From NCBI RefSeq assembly GCF_037126465.1, contig NC_088202.1, positions 102,083,962 to 102,147,961 on the forward strand: a stretch of 64,000 bases of DNA, read 5' to 3'. The DNA is from Ornithodoros turicata. Taxonomy: Eukaryota > Arthropoda > Arachnida > Ixodida > Argasidae. Below are positions 11,936-24,204 of the stretch, in pieces (position 1 is the stretch's first letter; each line of letters opens with the position of its first letter). Position numbers and translations under genes: made by a program. Under the pieces are notes generated by a model. That model was not told where the DNA came from. It saw nothing but the letters and a program-made list of their open reading frames with translations, and did not search any database.

Positions 11936-12248
11936 TGTTTGTGGTATAGTGCAGTGTCAAGCAATTGCGTCAATGTCTAAAACTATGTGTGCGGTTCTAG
12001 TCAACGTCGGTGTTGCAATGGAAAGGAGAACGAAGTGTATACGACTGTATCGGAAACGCAGGAATGTCGCAAATTAAGCTATATCGCCGCTTCAAGCGAG
12101 CCCTGCAATTGCCAGATCGAAAATTAACAATGCACCGCCGATTTCAGGTTGCAAAAATGTCTTCTATGTATTTTAGCAAGCATTGACCAAAGCTGAAAGA
12201 AGATTATTATTCTTCCATTTTATTTGAGGAATCGTACCAACCTCTTGG

Positions 12249-12623
12249 TTATGTATTCTGGTCACCCAGCTCTCTTGCTGCTTGCAGTTCTTCGAAACAG
12301 AGAGGCGGCAACTCTGTGCTCAGTTGAGCACTGCTAGCCGACAGACGTTCAACCTGGCTGCACCTCTTGGCCCATGTCAGAGCCACGTGCGACACCGTGG
12401 ATGTCTTCTGATGTTCTTGGAGTTCCTCTTGTCTACCGGTTTGCTCCAGACGCCGTAGAGTCCTACTGTGTAACTCAATGACCATTGGTGCTTCTTCTCC
12501 CCCACCCCCGTATGTGTTTTTTTTGTTCTTCTTCACCTTCCTTTTTGTGGCGTAGCGCAGCCAGTGGAGGATAGCTCCATTGTTGTACTTGCGCATAACT
12601 TTAACTTCATTCTCATATTTCAC
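12249..12623 (-). CDS. hypothetical ORF with a Gly-rich, charged sequence
   Basis: A 124-codon frame, basic and Glu/Gln-rich towards the C-terminus. The stretch KKNKKNTYGGGGEEAP loosely recalls the Lys-rich plus GGG segment that follows Myb/SANT-like DNA-binding domains in some transposon-derived proteins. No N-terminal helices of such a domain are seen. It may be a fragment of a mobile element or a chance frame. Confidence 0.2.
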   Translation of the reverse strand: MKYENEVKVMRKYNNGAILHWLRYATKRKVKKNKKNTYGGGGEEAPMVIELHSRTLRRLEQTGRQEELQEHQKTSTVSHVALTWAKRCSQVERLSASSAQLSTELPPLCFEELQAARELGDQNT

Positions 12624-12753
12624 ATCTAATGTTTCGCGTGTAATGAAGTAGTGTACTGCTCTCAGGTCATAGTCCCGATTTTTTGTTTTTGCTTAGGAAT
12701 CCTTTCAGTCTCCCGAACTCATGTAGCCGCCCCGAAGGTTTAGCTGTGTGGCA

Positions 12754-13021
12754 TTTTTTAAATTCTGTGTTAGCGCCGCGAAGCAACTGTGGCTATGAAC
12801 GGCGTACAGGTGTGGACAGATGCAGAGAGGACAGCAGGAAGGAGTGGGGGGTTAATATGCGTCCTGGGTCGACTTCAGGGGAACTGTGCCGACATTCGTC
12901 TGGAAAGTCTTCGGAAAACCCAGGGAAAACCTCAGGCAGCGCAACCAGTGGTAAGTTTCGAACCCACCACCTCCCAGTCTTCAGCACGACCTTGGCTACC
13001 ATCAACGAGTGGGACGCCTTA
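12754..13021 (-). mobile_element. SINE family A (Ruka-like), 5'-truncated copy
   Basis: The reverse complement carries the family A body: CCCTGGGTTTTCCGAAGACT, CAGACGAATGTCGGCACAGT, a GTCGACCCAGGACGCAT block and the 3' GCTTCGCGGCGCTAACAC before an A-rich tail at 12754-12761. The head is the long-variable-arm tRNA type also seen at 63688, but its first A-box bases are missing. The tick SINE Ruka is the closest named family I know; that name is from memory. Confidence 0.8.
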
Positions 13022-13044
13022 AACCGCCATATTATTGATGCCTT

Positions 13045-15455
13045 ATTTATTAATGTTAGGGACAAGATATGTGAAGAATATTACTTACTTGTTACTAGTT
13101 GTTACTTGTTGTTAGTTGTTGTTACTAGTTGATCTACTGGTAGTGCTCGCAATGTGAATGGTACACCCAAGAGAAATAAACATATGAATGTGTAAGGGGA
13201 TCGCAATAGAGGTTGCTACATGTCCAGTTTTCGTTGCGAGGCTAAATGTATGTAATCTGATGCGTGGTGTCTTGAATACGCAATGTCATAATGACAAATA
13301 TATGATTAGCATCTCACAAAACAAGAAAGGAAAACGTCGGCAGCAATTCTGAAACTCGAAATAATTCTTACGGATAAAAGATGGCTACGCCAACACGCCA
13401 GGAAAGGAGCACACAAACAATGTCGAAAACGCCTGGTACACAACAGCTTATCTTCAGTTCCCAGCTTCGCTTACAGGCTCTATCTACTCTACATCCTATC
13501 TCCATATTTTTCCCCATTACTACCGTGCTCAGGCCGTGTCAAGACCACCTGTATTGACCACAATTGCCAATTGTCAATTGACAATAATTGTGTTTTATTT
13601 TTTTAGTTCTAGAGGATGTCATGGTGCCTTTCCAGTGTTATGCCTCTCGTACCTGAGGGTAGGAAAATAAATAAGCAGACCATATAAATGCAGAGCTATA
13701 TCACCTTAAAGGTACACTAGCTCACTGAGAGGGTTGCTTCGTTGCAGAGCTCGCATAAATGCTTTTGCCTTGCCTGCAAGCTAACGTTACGTTCGGCATA
13801 CCCATCTTGCAAAGAAGCGACTACGGTACTTCTATTTGCTTAATTTGCGTCTCTCCAGTGAGGAATCTCCTTTTGAGTTCTTCGTGATGTGATTTTTGTT
13901 CTATTGTCGACAAGCCTAATAATCGAAGTGTTGCCATGTGTCCTGCCGAATTGTCCATTTGTTCTTAGTTGCATATATCTTAGCATGACTATGTCTGTTT
14001 GGTTGGTGGCATGTTGTTGTTCAGGAAATCCCCATGCCGGCATCATGCCCAGGACTGGCACATATGATGGGCTTCATGAAAAGCAATGACTGGGCGTCAG
14101 GAGTGCTCGCGTAATTATTTCCAGCGCAGTATACTATCAGTACTTTGGTTGTTATTGACGTTTCGAGAAAACAGGAGAGAAAGTATCACTGTGGAGCTCC
14201 CTGTCTCTTCTGTAGACGTTCACATTCTTCTTCAGCTTCGTGGTTATTTGAAAATAAAGCTGTCCTGACGTCAACCACCTCGCTTTCGCAGAGGTCACGA
14301 CTGCAACTCGTGTTACTACTACATGTTATTCCTAACACGAGCTACTTCATCTAACATGAACATCCTCTAGGAAATCAACATCACGCGCCACAAGCTGCCT
14401 GTCGGTACGTGCATTTTGAACAAATGGTCAATTTTCCCTCCATGTGAGCCGGTGTTGTACCCCCAACCAAAACGAAGTAAGGGATGTAACCACCGCCATC
14501 ACCAAGTAACAGAATACAGCAACCTGCTACTCCACCAAAAAGTACCGCAATACTATATAGCATCGCTACAAACTTGAAAAAAAAAAAAAGAAACAAGAAG
14601 AAGAAATAACGCGATACCGCCACCATATAAAAGTAACGTAAATACTATGTTGCTGCTTTCCCGCTACCGTACCCTCCTCTAGGCAACACTTTACCGTAGG
14701 CATCTCGTTGCCGAATGTGTCTGTGTGTGTGTTTCGTCACAAAGCTAACATGCAGCATAAAGTATACCGTTACCTATACAGCCAAGATATATTATCTCGC
14801 ATTGATCTTCATCTTGAGATGATGCGCACTATCCGCGAATCCCAACCTCAAACTTTTCCGTCTGTTTACTGTTTACGGACTGATCAGTTTTCCCTGTGGA
14901 CTTCTTTCCCTGTGGACAGTTTTCCAAGTCGCGCAACTGCCATCGAAGCGACCACTCATCAAGTCATCGATAAGTGGCTACCAGGTGGGAAAAATGTGAA
15001 ACCATATTGTTAGCTCTCGCCTAGGCCGACGCCTCCAAGAAGAATAGACAGCCTTCCGAGTGTTGCTGGCATACTGCACCACAGCTTGGCTCTCTCAGGA
15101 ATTAGGAGTTACTGTTGTTACCCATACCCTTCCATTCTTCCAGTCACACGACGGCTTCTCTTTGAAGTGTTTGAATATACGGAAAACAACGTTTAATACG
15201 CTTTTTCCGGGAGTATATAAGTTCCTCAGTTAGGGTCTACCCGTGTGGGATTGCCTTCGTAATAAAGTTGATTTTCCCTAAGCATGTCAAACGGTGTTAA
15301 AGTTAATCGCCTGTGCATCGCCACAAAGCAAGTGTGCACAGAATATTAATAAGCATGTTGGCATATACTGACTCCCGAACAATATTATTGTTTCTTCATT
15401 TTGTGTGTTTTGTGTGGTTCACATACCTAGAGTGTAACGTATTTGATGTCAAAAT
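13045..15455. other. about 2.4 kb with no recognised gene
   Basis: Only low-complexity items are seen: TTGTTACTTG-type repeats at 13080-13130, overlapping CAATTG palindromes at 13561-13592, and an A-rich run at 14577-14590. Frames are short and unrecognised. Confidence 0.4.
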
Positions 15456-15458
15456 CGG

Positions 15459-15615
15459 CAGTTTTAGGAAATCGTAAGCGCGCTCAGATTCCGACTCCAT
15501 ATCGCTGTCAGTCAATCAGCGACGTGATGTCAGCCACCCCAAAAAGAATCAGGCGATTGGCTTATCATGTTTTCGGATACGTTATCTTGAAACTTCTACG
15601 TTTTCCTAAAACCCC
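15459..15615. mobile_element. short TIR element (MITE), family M1 copy 1
   Basis: Similar over its length to 51536-51721: GATTCCGACTCC, CGCTGTCAGTC, ATGTCAGCCA, AATCAGGCGATTGGCTTA, CATGTTTTCGG and ACGTTTTCCTAAAA. The ends TTTTAGGAAAT and TTTTCCTAAAA are inverted. The outermost bases have diverged, so its target duplication is not clear. Confidence 0.6.
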
Positions 15616-16090
15616 CTAACAACTACATCGCGTTCGGCAACCTGTGTAAACTATACGAATTCTATATTGCCAGGGATGCTTCACCTGCACGGCACAAGCA
15701 TCTTGAAACAAACTCTGAAACTATACTGTTTATTAACGTACAGGCTTTCTTGCAGTAATCTGCATTTCGTCACATAGCTGTAGAAGTGCAGACTACTGCG
15801 AGAAAGCTTCTACGTTAATAAGTAGTAGCTTCAATATTTTTGTCTTTTTATCACTTGTGTTGACCGCACTCGACAAAGTTTCTACATTCCTCGATTGCTG
15901 CTCCGAACAATAAAGGTGCAAAACACAAGTTTATGTGCTATCAACACGCTCACGCTAGTTTTGCAACTGATTGTATGACGGAAACCAGCTTCGTAGCCTA
16001 TATTACGCAGTATGTTATACATACCTGTGTGTGTTTCGCAAATGTGAGCTAACAAATGCACAGAATAATAAAAATTACAATCCTAAATAC

Positions 16091-16374
16091 CAGCTCCCGT
16101 GGCATAGTGGTTAGGATGATCGCCTTCCACGCAGAGACTGGGAGGTGACACGGGATCGAATCCTGTCATCGGCTGTGCTGTCAGGTTTTCCCTGGGTTTT
16201 CCGAAGGCTTTCCAGACGAATGTCGACACAGTTCCCCCTGAAGTCGGCCCAGGACGCGTACTAACCCCCTTGTCTCCCACTCCGTCCTGCTGTCATCTGT
16301 CCATGTCTGTACGCCGCTCATAGTCGCAGTTGCTTCGCGCTGCTAACACGGAATTTAAAAAAAATATTCGACTA
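16091..16374 (+). mobile_element. SINE family A (Ruka-like) with a different tRNA head
   Basis: The head has an A-box (TGGCATAGTGGTTAGGATG) and B-box (GGGATCGAATCC) of a Gly/Glu-type tRNA shape. It joins the same body as 12754-13021 and 63688-63989 from AGACTGGGAGGT onward. The body includes CCCTGGGTTTTCCGAAGGCT, CAGACGAATGTCGACACAGT and GCTTCGCGCTGCTAACAC, then an A-run. The A and B boxes suggest RNA polymerase III transcription in its day. No clear target duplication. Confidence 0.82.
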
Positions 16375-16802
16375 TGCTTAGGATATGAAAGTTACTGAAA
16401 TTGAGGAATATCGTCACATCAATCTGCCTGATTAGCAAGTGGCTAAAAGGAATAACAAGAGAAGAATTCTGCTTCACCATTATCTCGCTTTCTTCTTTCA
16501 CTGTGTTCCACGTCCTTCATACTATGAAAAGTAGTGGCAGCGGATAAAGAGTCCGCCGCTAACCATATTCGTAGCGGAAATACTTTTTTCGTTACCAAGT
16601 TAAAGTGCAGCGCGATCGCTACTCCACTGCTGAAAAAAGCGGCGAATACGGATGCAACCTACAACACTGATGTGAGCGACGTATTCGGCCCCTCGCTCTC
16701 AACGGTAGCCTTTTGAACAACGTTCGTTGTAGTTTCACTATAGGCAAAGCAATCTTGCGTTTGAACCCTCCGTAATAAGCCTTCCCAATCCTGGATAGCT
16801 TA

Positions 16803-17395
16803 TACAGGGTGTGTGCAGAAAAACATGACCCGCATTTAGGCACATAGCTTGTTGCCTACCTAACTAACGAACTTCCGGTGGCACACGATGGCGCATTTAT
16901 GCGTGCGAAATCTGCAGAAAAATTGTGGAAGCCATACTCAGCTTAAAAAATAAACGGAACAACGAAAACGTCGGCTTCCGTGCATCAGAATAGGGCAACA
17001 TGGTGGACAACAGGGTGTATGTGAAAGGGCAACACGGTGGACGTAGGAGAGTTGTGTTCAGGTACCGCTAGGGGAGCTATCGGTGCATAAATCGAAACGG
17101 CGAAACGATGTCCCACATGGATGCTCATCGGCAGTACCCCTAGCGGTGCCTGCACATAAGTCTCCTGAGACCGAAATGCACTACCATGCACTGTCATGAC
17201 CCCCCTATTCTAATGCATGGAAGCCCATGTTTTCGCGCTCTGTTTATTTTTTTACACTGAGTATGGTTTCCAGGATTTTTTTGTAGCTTTCGCACGCATA
17301 AATACGCCGTCGTGCGCCACCGGAAGTTCCTCGGCTAAGTAGACAACAAGTTACATGTAAAAATGCGGGTCATGTTTTTCTGCACACACCCTGTA
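16803..17395. mobile_element. palindromic TA-flanked DNA element (Tc1/mariner-like, non-coding)
   Basis: The ends are inverted copies starting CAGGGTGTGTGCAGAAAAAC and continuing through ATGACCCGCATTT. Each is flanked by TA (16803-16804 and 17394-17395). Internal arms are also inverted for roughly 190 bp, with CACCGGAAGTTC-type and TTCCATGCAT-type words on both sides. A smaller inverted pair (ACCGCTAGGGG / CCCCTAGCGGT) lies near the centre. No transposase is encoded. The TA duplication suggests mobilisation by a Tc1/mariner-type enzyme. Confidence 0.85.
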
Positions 17396-17399
17396 CATG

Positions 17400-17903
17400 T
17401 AAAAGAGACACAAACAGAAATAAATTCCGGTGCTCAGTGTTCGTCTAGGGATTGCACTTGAACCAACTGACATGAACAGTGCTGCCATATGGGGAAGCCA
17501 GCCTGGGATTACTTGTGGGAAATGTTGCTCTGGACCTTCAGTGCCGCAGAAGGAAAGCACGATGCAGAGAAGTGGTGGAAGGAGATCAAATTAGCTACGG
17601 ACTATGAAACATCAGTGATTGCCCGACAATGTCGAAGGCGCCAATAGAGAAAATAGAGGCGTTTTGTGATTATATGTGTCAAGAGAGAAACGACAACAAG
17701 ATCCTTAGAACGAATTCGAACGTGCAGTAAAAAGTACACACACACAAAAAAAAAAAGCTCTCGCGCATGCATCAATTCGAAAGAGAGAACGCAGGCATGT
17801 GATATGGTGAGCTACGAAGTACATTCAAATGCACCACATCTATGTGTTATACACGTGCGGTTTAAATATTTGTTTGTATTGTACATGGATTGCTGGAATG
17901 GGA
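17400..17903. other. upstream flank of tRNA gene
   Basis: No gene seen. It contains an ACACAC run and an A-rich tract at 17737-17757. Confidence 0.4.
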
Positions 17904-17976
17904 GCCCGGATAGCTCAGTCGGTAGAGCGTTAGGCTTTTAACCTAACGGTCCGGGGTTCGAGTCCCCGTTCGGGCG
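17904..17976 (+). tRNA. tRNA-Lys (anticodon TTT)
   Basis: A 73-nt cloverleaf. The acceptor arms GCCCGGA and TTCGGGC pair over seven positions with one G-T. The D arm is TAGCTCAGTCGGTAGAGC and the anticodon stem TTAGG/CCTAA encloses the loop CTTTTAA, with U33 and anticodon TTT. The T arm has GGTTCGAGTCC. The A and B boxes are canonical and a T-run follows, so this looks like a functional pol III gene. Confidence 0.93.
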
Positions 17977-17978
17977 TG

Positions 17979-17983
17979 TTTTT
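17979..17983 (+). terminator. pol III terminator of tRNA-Lys
   Basis: Five consecutive T start three bases after the mature tRNA end, the usual RNA polymerase III stop. Confidence 0.75.
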
Positions 17984-17989
17984 GTCGAC

Positions 17990-20540
17990 AGTCACTTCCA
18001 TGCTTCATCGTCTTCACATTTTGCCTTCTGATCCACTGTGACCCGTTCCTAGGATGAGGAGGAGGTGTTTCCTGTTAAACAGTGCAGTAGTTGAGATTAA
18101 TGGCGAAGTTCGCTGACCAATGTAGTGCAGAAGAGACTACACCGGCTTGAGGGCGGATAATACGTGTCAAATTAATCACTAAATACTGGTTTTCCCAACA
18201 GTGTTTTTTTTTTTTTTTTCATACCGCATTTCCAGGATCACGCATTTCACTCTTAATCCCCTTTGAGAAAGAAAGGAGTGTGTTTCTTCGTAGGTAACTT
18301 GGAAGTGGCGTAATAAGTTGGCGTACCGCGTGATAGTCTCATTTCGTCTTATTTCACCTTATTGTGTCAGATAAGGAGGAGCAGATCCCAGTCTGAACAT
18401 CCCAAACCCCCTTTTTTTCTGTATCCCGCCAAGCATATTCAGTGACCTATAAACCCCTCGGGTACTCAGTGATTCCACAAACAAAATCACTCACATTGTG
18501 CAACAAGCTGTTTCTATACGGAATCCGCGACGCAATATCCAGAGATTCGAAAAAGAGAACCGCCGTCATAGAATCGTCCTGTTTCAAGCCACGTTCGGGC
18601 AGAACTTTCCGGCAACGGAAACGGTGATAGCAGGGGGAGCGGCTTCGTACGGTGATCTTGTTTACATGAGCCCGACACCCTCCCCGAAGGCCAACTCCTC
18701 CTGACGAGTTTATGTGCCCTGGTGACAAGAGAGGGAACGTTCGCGCAGTGACGTTTGGTTGCCAAGGCCACCAAGCTTTCATCAGCGTAGGAGAAGTACA
18801 TGATAACGAGAGAGCAACGGGCGAAGGATACAGAGCGGCAGATACAGAGGGATCCGCGCACCATTGGCCAAGATGCAAGGTACTGTGCTTTATTTTGCAA
18901 ACACCAGACTCGATTTTAAAGTCCTGGGCGGTGGTCAGGATAAGTGCGTGGCAACGCTACTCACAGCCTATATCACTGTCCTTTAATAGCGTTATAATTA
19001 TAACGCATGCGCAAGCTTGCTAGGACAAAATTGCGAAGCTTCTCTCATGGTGTAGGGACGGTTATTTTTCTGCACAGCGTTGCAGCTGCTGCTTCCTCTC
19101 GGGAGATAAATGCAATCTCTGTCCAAGGGGTGTGTGCCTTTGGGCTACGCGCATCCCTGGGGGCTCAGAGAGCTCAAGCGAAGCTGGCTGTATCACAAAA
19201 TCTACTCAGGCAAAGAAATGCAGCTATGCGAGCCCACGCATCTCATAATGTGGTGTTCACCTGTCTACATAGACTGGAAAGTGGAAAATCTAGCGATGTG
19301 GTGAACGTAGATTGAACCAAGAGCGTCACATTGGGGAGCCGTCATTATTTCGAACGGAAACAGTTTCTGTTCGAAATATGTGGATGCTGATATGAGATTA
19401 TTGCTTCGATCTATATAAAAAGTTGGCTGGGTGCTTGGTCCTTCTCACCAAACGCTTTTAACTGCTTTATAGGGGCATCGTTGGAGGTAAATATTTGGCA
19501 AAACACTTTTTGAGATGCTATTAGATTTTATTGGAAGCCTTTTAACGTTTCGTGAAACTGTTCAGTTTCTTGCATGGTTACAGTACTGGTTACAGGGTTT
19601 CGGCGTGCCGCAAACACTGTCTTCCGATTACGTGATAGCGACACGTGACAGGTGACGTGTTCATTGTCACGGACGGACCAACGCGGTAGTTGGCTGTATA
19701 AGGCTATCGTTTTAATAATGGTATATTGTGTCTGCCGTGCACGTCATACACTGCCTCTGATAGATGATAGGGAAGTGCTATATCCTTAGCTGACACCATC
19801 TCACATGAAAGGAGACCTCGTGTATATACATGTTCGCGTATGATGATTTATGTTTCTTGATGTTTCTATCAGATCATTAAAGAAATCTAACGCGTGGACC
19901 TCTCAACTGATGCCAATGATGTTTTGTTGTGCGCGTGCCCGAAATGATTTGTTGTTTTGTCTCACATTCCATCGCATAAGGAGAGACGCAATAACAAACA
20001 GTGATGCCAATGATCCATCACTAAAATATTTTGTGTATACAGTGTGTAGGAGATTGCTGCTCTCTGGCTTACGAAGAGGACTTCCAAGGACAAACGCACC
20101 GCCGCCACATTATGGCGGTAAGAACATTATGGTTATTTTGAATTCTTTCACGTTTTGTGCTGTGTCTCCCGTCTTCTTCGATAATATGATAAGCAGCACG
20201 CTGGATGTCCACATGAAACGTCACCTTGAGTAGAGCAATAACTTCCTCACTACTTGCTATACACCGTTTTCCCGTGGGCGCCGCCATATTGAAAGCGCAG
20301 CGCCGTCTAGCCGGGAGAGAACGTTAAAAACTGTTTACTGCCCATGCCAGAGAGAAGGAAAGTACACGTGTGGTGTGCTTCCTCCCAGGCATCGCTTTCC
20401 TCCTTGCTGGAGTATGCTGGGTGCGAAAGCGCTGGGTGTGAGACTGGCTGGAAACGGTGTATATACCGCGTACCTTCGGTCGTGTATTATTAGTCGCTTC
20501 GTATTCATTTTAGCACGGTCAATATCTGTCTGTCCCTCCG
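17990..20540. other. about 2.5 kb with no recognised gene
   Basis: A GC-richer block at 18540-18880 has overlapping short frames on both strands and a GT-type donor after ATGCAAG at about 18873-18879. No homologous domain was recognised, so no exon is claimed. A 31-bp near-palindrome around 19347-19377 has ATTTCGAAC/GTTCGAAAT arms. Confidence 0.35.
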
Positions 20541-20541
20541 C

Positions 20542-20689
20542 TTAAGGCCAATTTCACACTATCTTTTTTCTCTTCCTTATGCTTCAAAAATACCACCAAG
20601 AAGCAGTCGAGCCCCGTAGATTTCAATGGGCCCGGTTTGCCACGGTGAAAAACAAGGACCAGAACAAAAGTTGTGTGAAACTGGCCTTA
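20542..20689. mobile_element. ~150-bp MITE with GGCCA termini
   Basis: The ends AGGCCAATTTCACAC and (reverse complement) GGCCAGTTTCACAC are inverted. TTA lies at both boundaries (20542-20544 and 20687-20689), consistent with the 3-bp duplication of PIF/Harbinger-type elements. No coding capacity. Confidence 0.65.
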
Positions 20690-20699
20690 CGCTAAAGAA

Positions 20700-21712
20700 A
20701 CTATAGGAACGTGTTTATAAATCGTTGTTGCATTGAATCGTAAGTAGCAGTGTCAATAGAGGCACAGAAAGCATAACCGCATAAGCCTCATAAGTAAGTC
20801 CTTCCTGTACTGCCATCATCATCGACCTTCCTCGTTGCATGTCATTTCCCTGTCTCGAGTCTCAGAAGTCGCTGTGCCATTTCTTCCCAAGTAATCTGAA
20901 ACTTTGTTCGGAACAGCGTGCCTTCATCCATAGTTCACGTGTCTGGGGGCTTAATCGCTTGCACGCGTTACGAGCTAACGAGGGGCGGGGCACTCGTCGA
21001 GGAGGGCACATGATAAAACACGTGCACGGTCGCGTGATACGTGAAGGGCGTGACATATGTCACGCGTAATGTGTCATGTACCCCTCTTTTTGAATTTCCC
21101 GCCACTCGTTAGCTCGTTATGATGTGGTGTGCATCTTTTACATGCTCTGCGATTGTCTGGAAACGTGCTTTCTTCACTTGTCATTTGTTGTCACTACCTT
21201 ATTATTATTGTTGTTGTTATTTATTTTTGCGGGAAATATTCACTATGCATTATGATTTCTCCACTCAGTTTCTGTATTGAGATAGCTTTCATGCAGAGTA
21301 ACGACAGCAGCACAGGCTTGTACAACATACTCACAAAAAGGGTACGTATTTAAGTAAAAGGGGTTCCGACAGGTCATCCCACGTTATTCCAGAAAACGCT
21401 CAAAGAATATCAAATACCGAAGCTCATGCGGCTCTGACATCACCGCCCTTGCCGCAGCCAGTGAGGCAGTGCACGAGAAATCACGTGCTTACGGCTGCCA
21501 ATGGGAATGGACGCAACTCTGAGCTCTGTGACGTCTTCGCTTTACTCGGGAGTGTGTTCGAGGGCTTGTATCTCCCTAAGAACGACACGTAGAAGAATAA
21601 TTCTTTTTTACTCAGTATTCTGACGTGCAGTACAATGCGTCCATGATCTAATGAACCACATCTATCAAAGTTCCCCAATCCCTTTAGTTTAATCAGTACC
21701 CGAAGAAAAAGT
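20700..21712. other. about 1 kb with no recognised gene
   Basis: Contains a TTATTATTGTTGTTGTTATT stretch at about 21200-21225. No gene seen. Confidence 0.4.
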
Positions 21713-22480
21713 AGTAACTGAGTAGAGTACTAAACACCCAATCTTGAAAAGCATATACGACAGAGTGTTGAATACTCCTGAAGTAACTCGTTACTTTCAA
21801 GATGCTTTGACATCACAGTTGGAATTTGCTATCAAAGAAATACGAAGAGCGCGAAGTTGAAAATGGCATTAGCAAAAAAGCGTTACTAGCTCGCAGGAAG
21901 AACCAGTTTCAAAATCACTATCCGAGAGCATGCCTCGATTTTTTTTAAACGCATTACCCCCAATACTGAGCAACAGGCGCTCTACAGATGCGAACAAATG
22001 ACATAATTTACGGTCGCTTTTCCCTTATCGTTTCCTTAACCTCATAGAGAGTTATTAATATCTTACATGCCCTCTCTCGCTACGGCTTTCGGCACGGGTC
22101 TTCTATCCTGCCTGATGGGGGGTCTCAATGGTTTACTCGCACACCCTTCAGGACAAAACATCGCCTCATGCACGCTCCCAGACCCGAGGCGCTGCACACT
22201 ACTCCTTGCCAAGAGGGACGTGGATGTCCCGAATATCTCGGAGGCTAAAGCATATACAGCATAAGGCGCATCGCCGAGATAAAAGAGAACCTTGCGCTCG
22301 ACCTCTATGTCACGCACAGAGAAATATCTTCAAAGTATATTGGAAGATGAGTCGAAGTTGTTGAAGTAAGTTTTGAAGTTAGATTACCAAGTACTGACCT
22401 TTGAAAGTATTTGCAAGATACCAACCTATTCGCAAAGTATTTAAGTTACGTATACTTAAATGCCCTACTCAAGTTACTGT
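21713..22480. repeat. GTAACT-bounded fold-back-like element
   Basis: The left edge GTAACTGAGTAGAGTAC and the reverse complement of the right edge (GTAACTTGAGTAGGGCAT) are similar. Both flanks repeat words such as AAGTAACTCG and AAGTTAC. The centre has no such words. This resembles a degenerate inverted-repeat element related in style to 2936-3545. Exact ends are uncertain. Confidence 0.4.
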
Positions 22481-22720
22481 ACAAGTCTGTAGCAGCACCA
22501 CCATGGACTGAAGAAACACTTTACAGAAACAACGGAATCAGATCGAAATGAATTGTTAAATGCTAATGGGATCTCTGCGGCTCTGTGCTTCTTCAAATAA
22601 CAACTGTGTGCGAATGCCAGAATGCACATAAATGTGTATGGCACGTAGTTAGGCAATTTTGAATACAAGAAAAATAATGTTGCGTTGTGGCACTCGTGCA
22701 GTAATTGAGGTGACTGAATT

Positions 22721-22757
22721 CGGTCATACCGTCATACGGTCATACCGTCGTCATACA
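22721..22757. repeat. short tandem CGGTCATAC repeat
   Basis: Units of about 9 bp alternate as CGGTCATAC, CGTCATA, CGGTCATAC and CGTCGTCATAC. No function suggested. Confidence 0.6.
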
Positions 22758-22892
22758 GTCCCGTATAAACCCTTATATATGTAAACGTAGAACGGTAGAA
22801 AATCCAGCGAACTGGTGAGGAAATGTTAAGGGAAGGGCCTCTGTTCGAAATATATGTTGGCGGCACGTCCTTAGGGTCTTTCCTTAACAATA

Positions 22893-23160
22893 TACAGGGT
22901 GTCCCAGCTAACTGCGAACGTATTTAAAAAAATATATATCTAACACTTTTTCCAAGGTGAAATCAATTGCAATACACCATATGCTGAAGGGCAGTCCTTA
23001 GAAGGGCATTAGCAAAGTCCTAAGGCAATGTCTTAATTAACTTTCATTAATTAACTTTTTAATTATAAAAGCTACGGAGTTGTCCCAATGAGAACATCTG
23101 TTCCTTTCGGTCACCTGATATCGTAGCCGTTTTCAGAACAAAAATCCGTGTATTTGAGTC
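22893..23160. mobile_element. TA-CAGGGTGTCCCA element end
   Basis: After TA the sequence starts CAGGGTGTCCCAGCTAACTG and runs into an AT-rich TTAATTAACTTT tract. This arrangement is common in dispersed tick/arthropod repeats. The inverted partner end was not found in the window, so it is a fragment; its right limit is approximate. Confidence 0.5.
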
Positions 23161-24087
23161 CATTCCTCAGTCTTGGCTCTTATGTACTTGTGTGACGTTA
23201 CGTCACCGAGTGGGACGCCTGCCTGTAGATAGCAGCATGCTGGGTGCTCGTTTAGGCCGACTTCACGGGGAATTGCCTATTATTATATCTGAAAGCTTCG
23301 GATGGAAACCCGGAAAACGACTCCTATAGGTATCCAGTATCCAAATCATCTCCCGCACTGAGTGCGGGGAGCGGCTACGCGGTCTGCTCAATTATGGGAG
23401 CATAAGGTGGGACGAAGTCGGTTGTCATTATCCGCCGTCTGGCACCCAGTCACTTGTTGTAACCCACGTGGTCTTTACAGCTGAAGTGGTTCGTAGTGGC
23501 CGATCCTGGTCCGTACAGTTCTGCGCGTGCACGGCGTATAGCCGTTGGTTGGTTGGTTTTAAGGAAAAAATGAAATAGCCGTGAAATATGGCCTGTAACT
23601 TACTTCTGTAGTGTGTGAACTGTAGTGTGTTACTTCTGTGTGTAGTGTAGTGTGTAGTGTGTTGATGTGCTGCACCCTCTAGTGCTCGCTTCCAGCTGTG
23701 CGTATGTATTGTAGCTGTATGTAGACATGCTATTCGATGTCACTGGTACAGTGCTAGACAAAAGTTCCCGGAACACAGAGGGACGTCATTGGAAGTTCCT
23801 GGATTACTCCGATCCCACTAAGGTCAACATGAACGCATCTAGTGACCTCAACTGGTCCATAGAGGGAGACAATGACGACACTTCCGTATCCGTGAAATTT
23901 GTGTCCAGCAATGTACCTTCCATTTATTGTACGTCGTTCCAGCTCATCCTTACGAAAATTCGCACGTACGCATTCCTGGAGCCGAATGACTGGAGTACAT
24001 AAGTCCGTCAGTGCGCAGTGTTTAAAGAATGGAACGATGTGGTTATGCGCAGTGGGCGTTCGAACGATTACGTCTGACCTGGCAGAA

Positions 24088-24204
24088 ATGGACGACGAGG
24101 AGAACGTTCCCAAGCCAGTTATCCGAGATGTCTACAAGATGAACGAAAGCACTGTTTGCGTCACATTCACTGACAACACCAAGTGGAACTTCAACAGCTT
24201 ATGG
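24088..24204 (+). CDS. dioxygenase exon 1 (codons 1-39)
   Basis: Opens MDDEENVPKPVIRDVYK and ends at NFNSLW, followed by donor GTGAGC, phase 0. It matches the first strands of the GBBH-like N-domain. An upstream 5' UTR exon is likely, because CTGACCTGGCAG lies just before the ATG. Confidence 0.75.

Noticed and set aside
11742..11960. N-terminal extension of LINE ORF1
   Set aside because: It crosses the target duplication into host DNA, so it cannot be part of the element's own protein.
23727..24002. 91-codon frame just upstream of the dioxygenase start
   Set aside because: Different frame from exon 1, no family similarity, and it stops before the gene.
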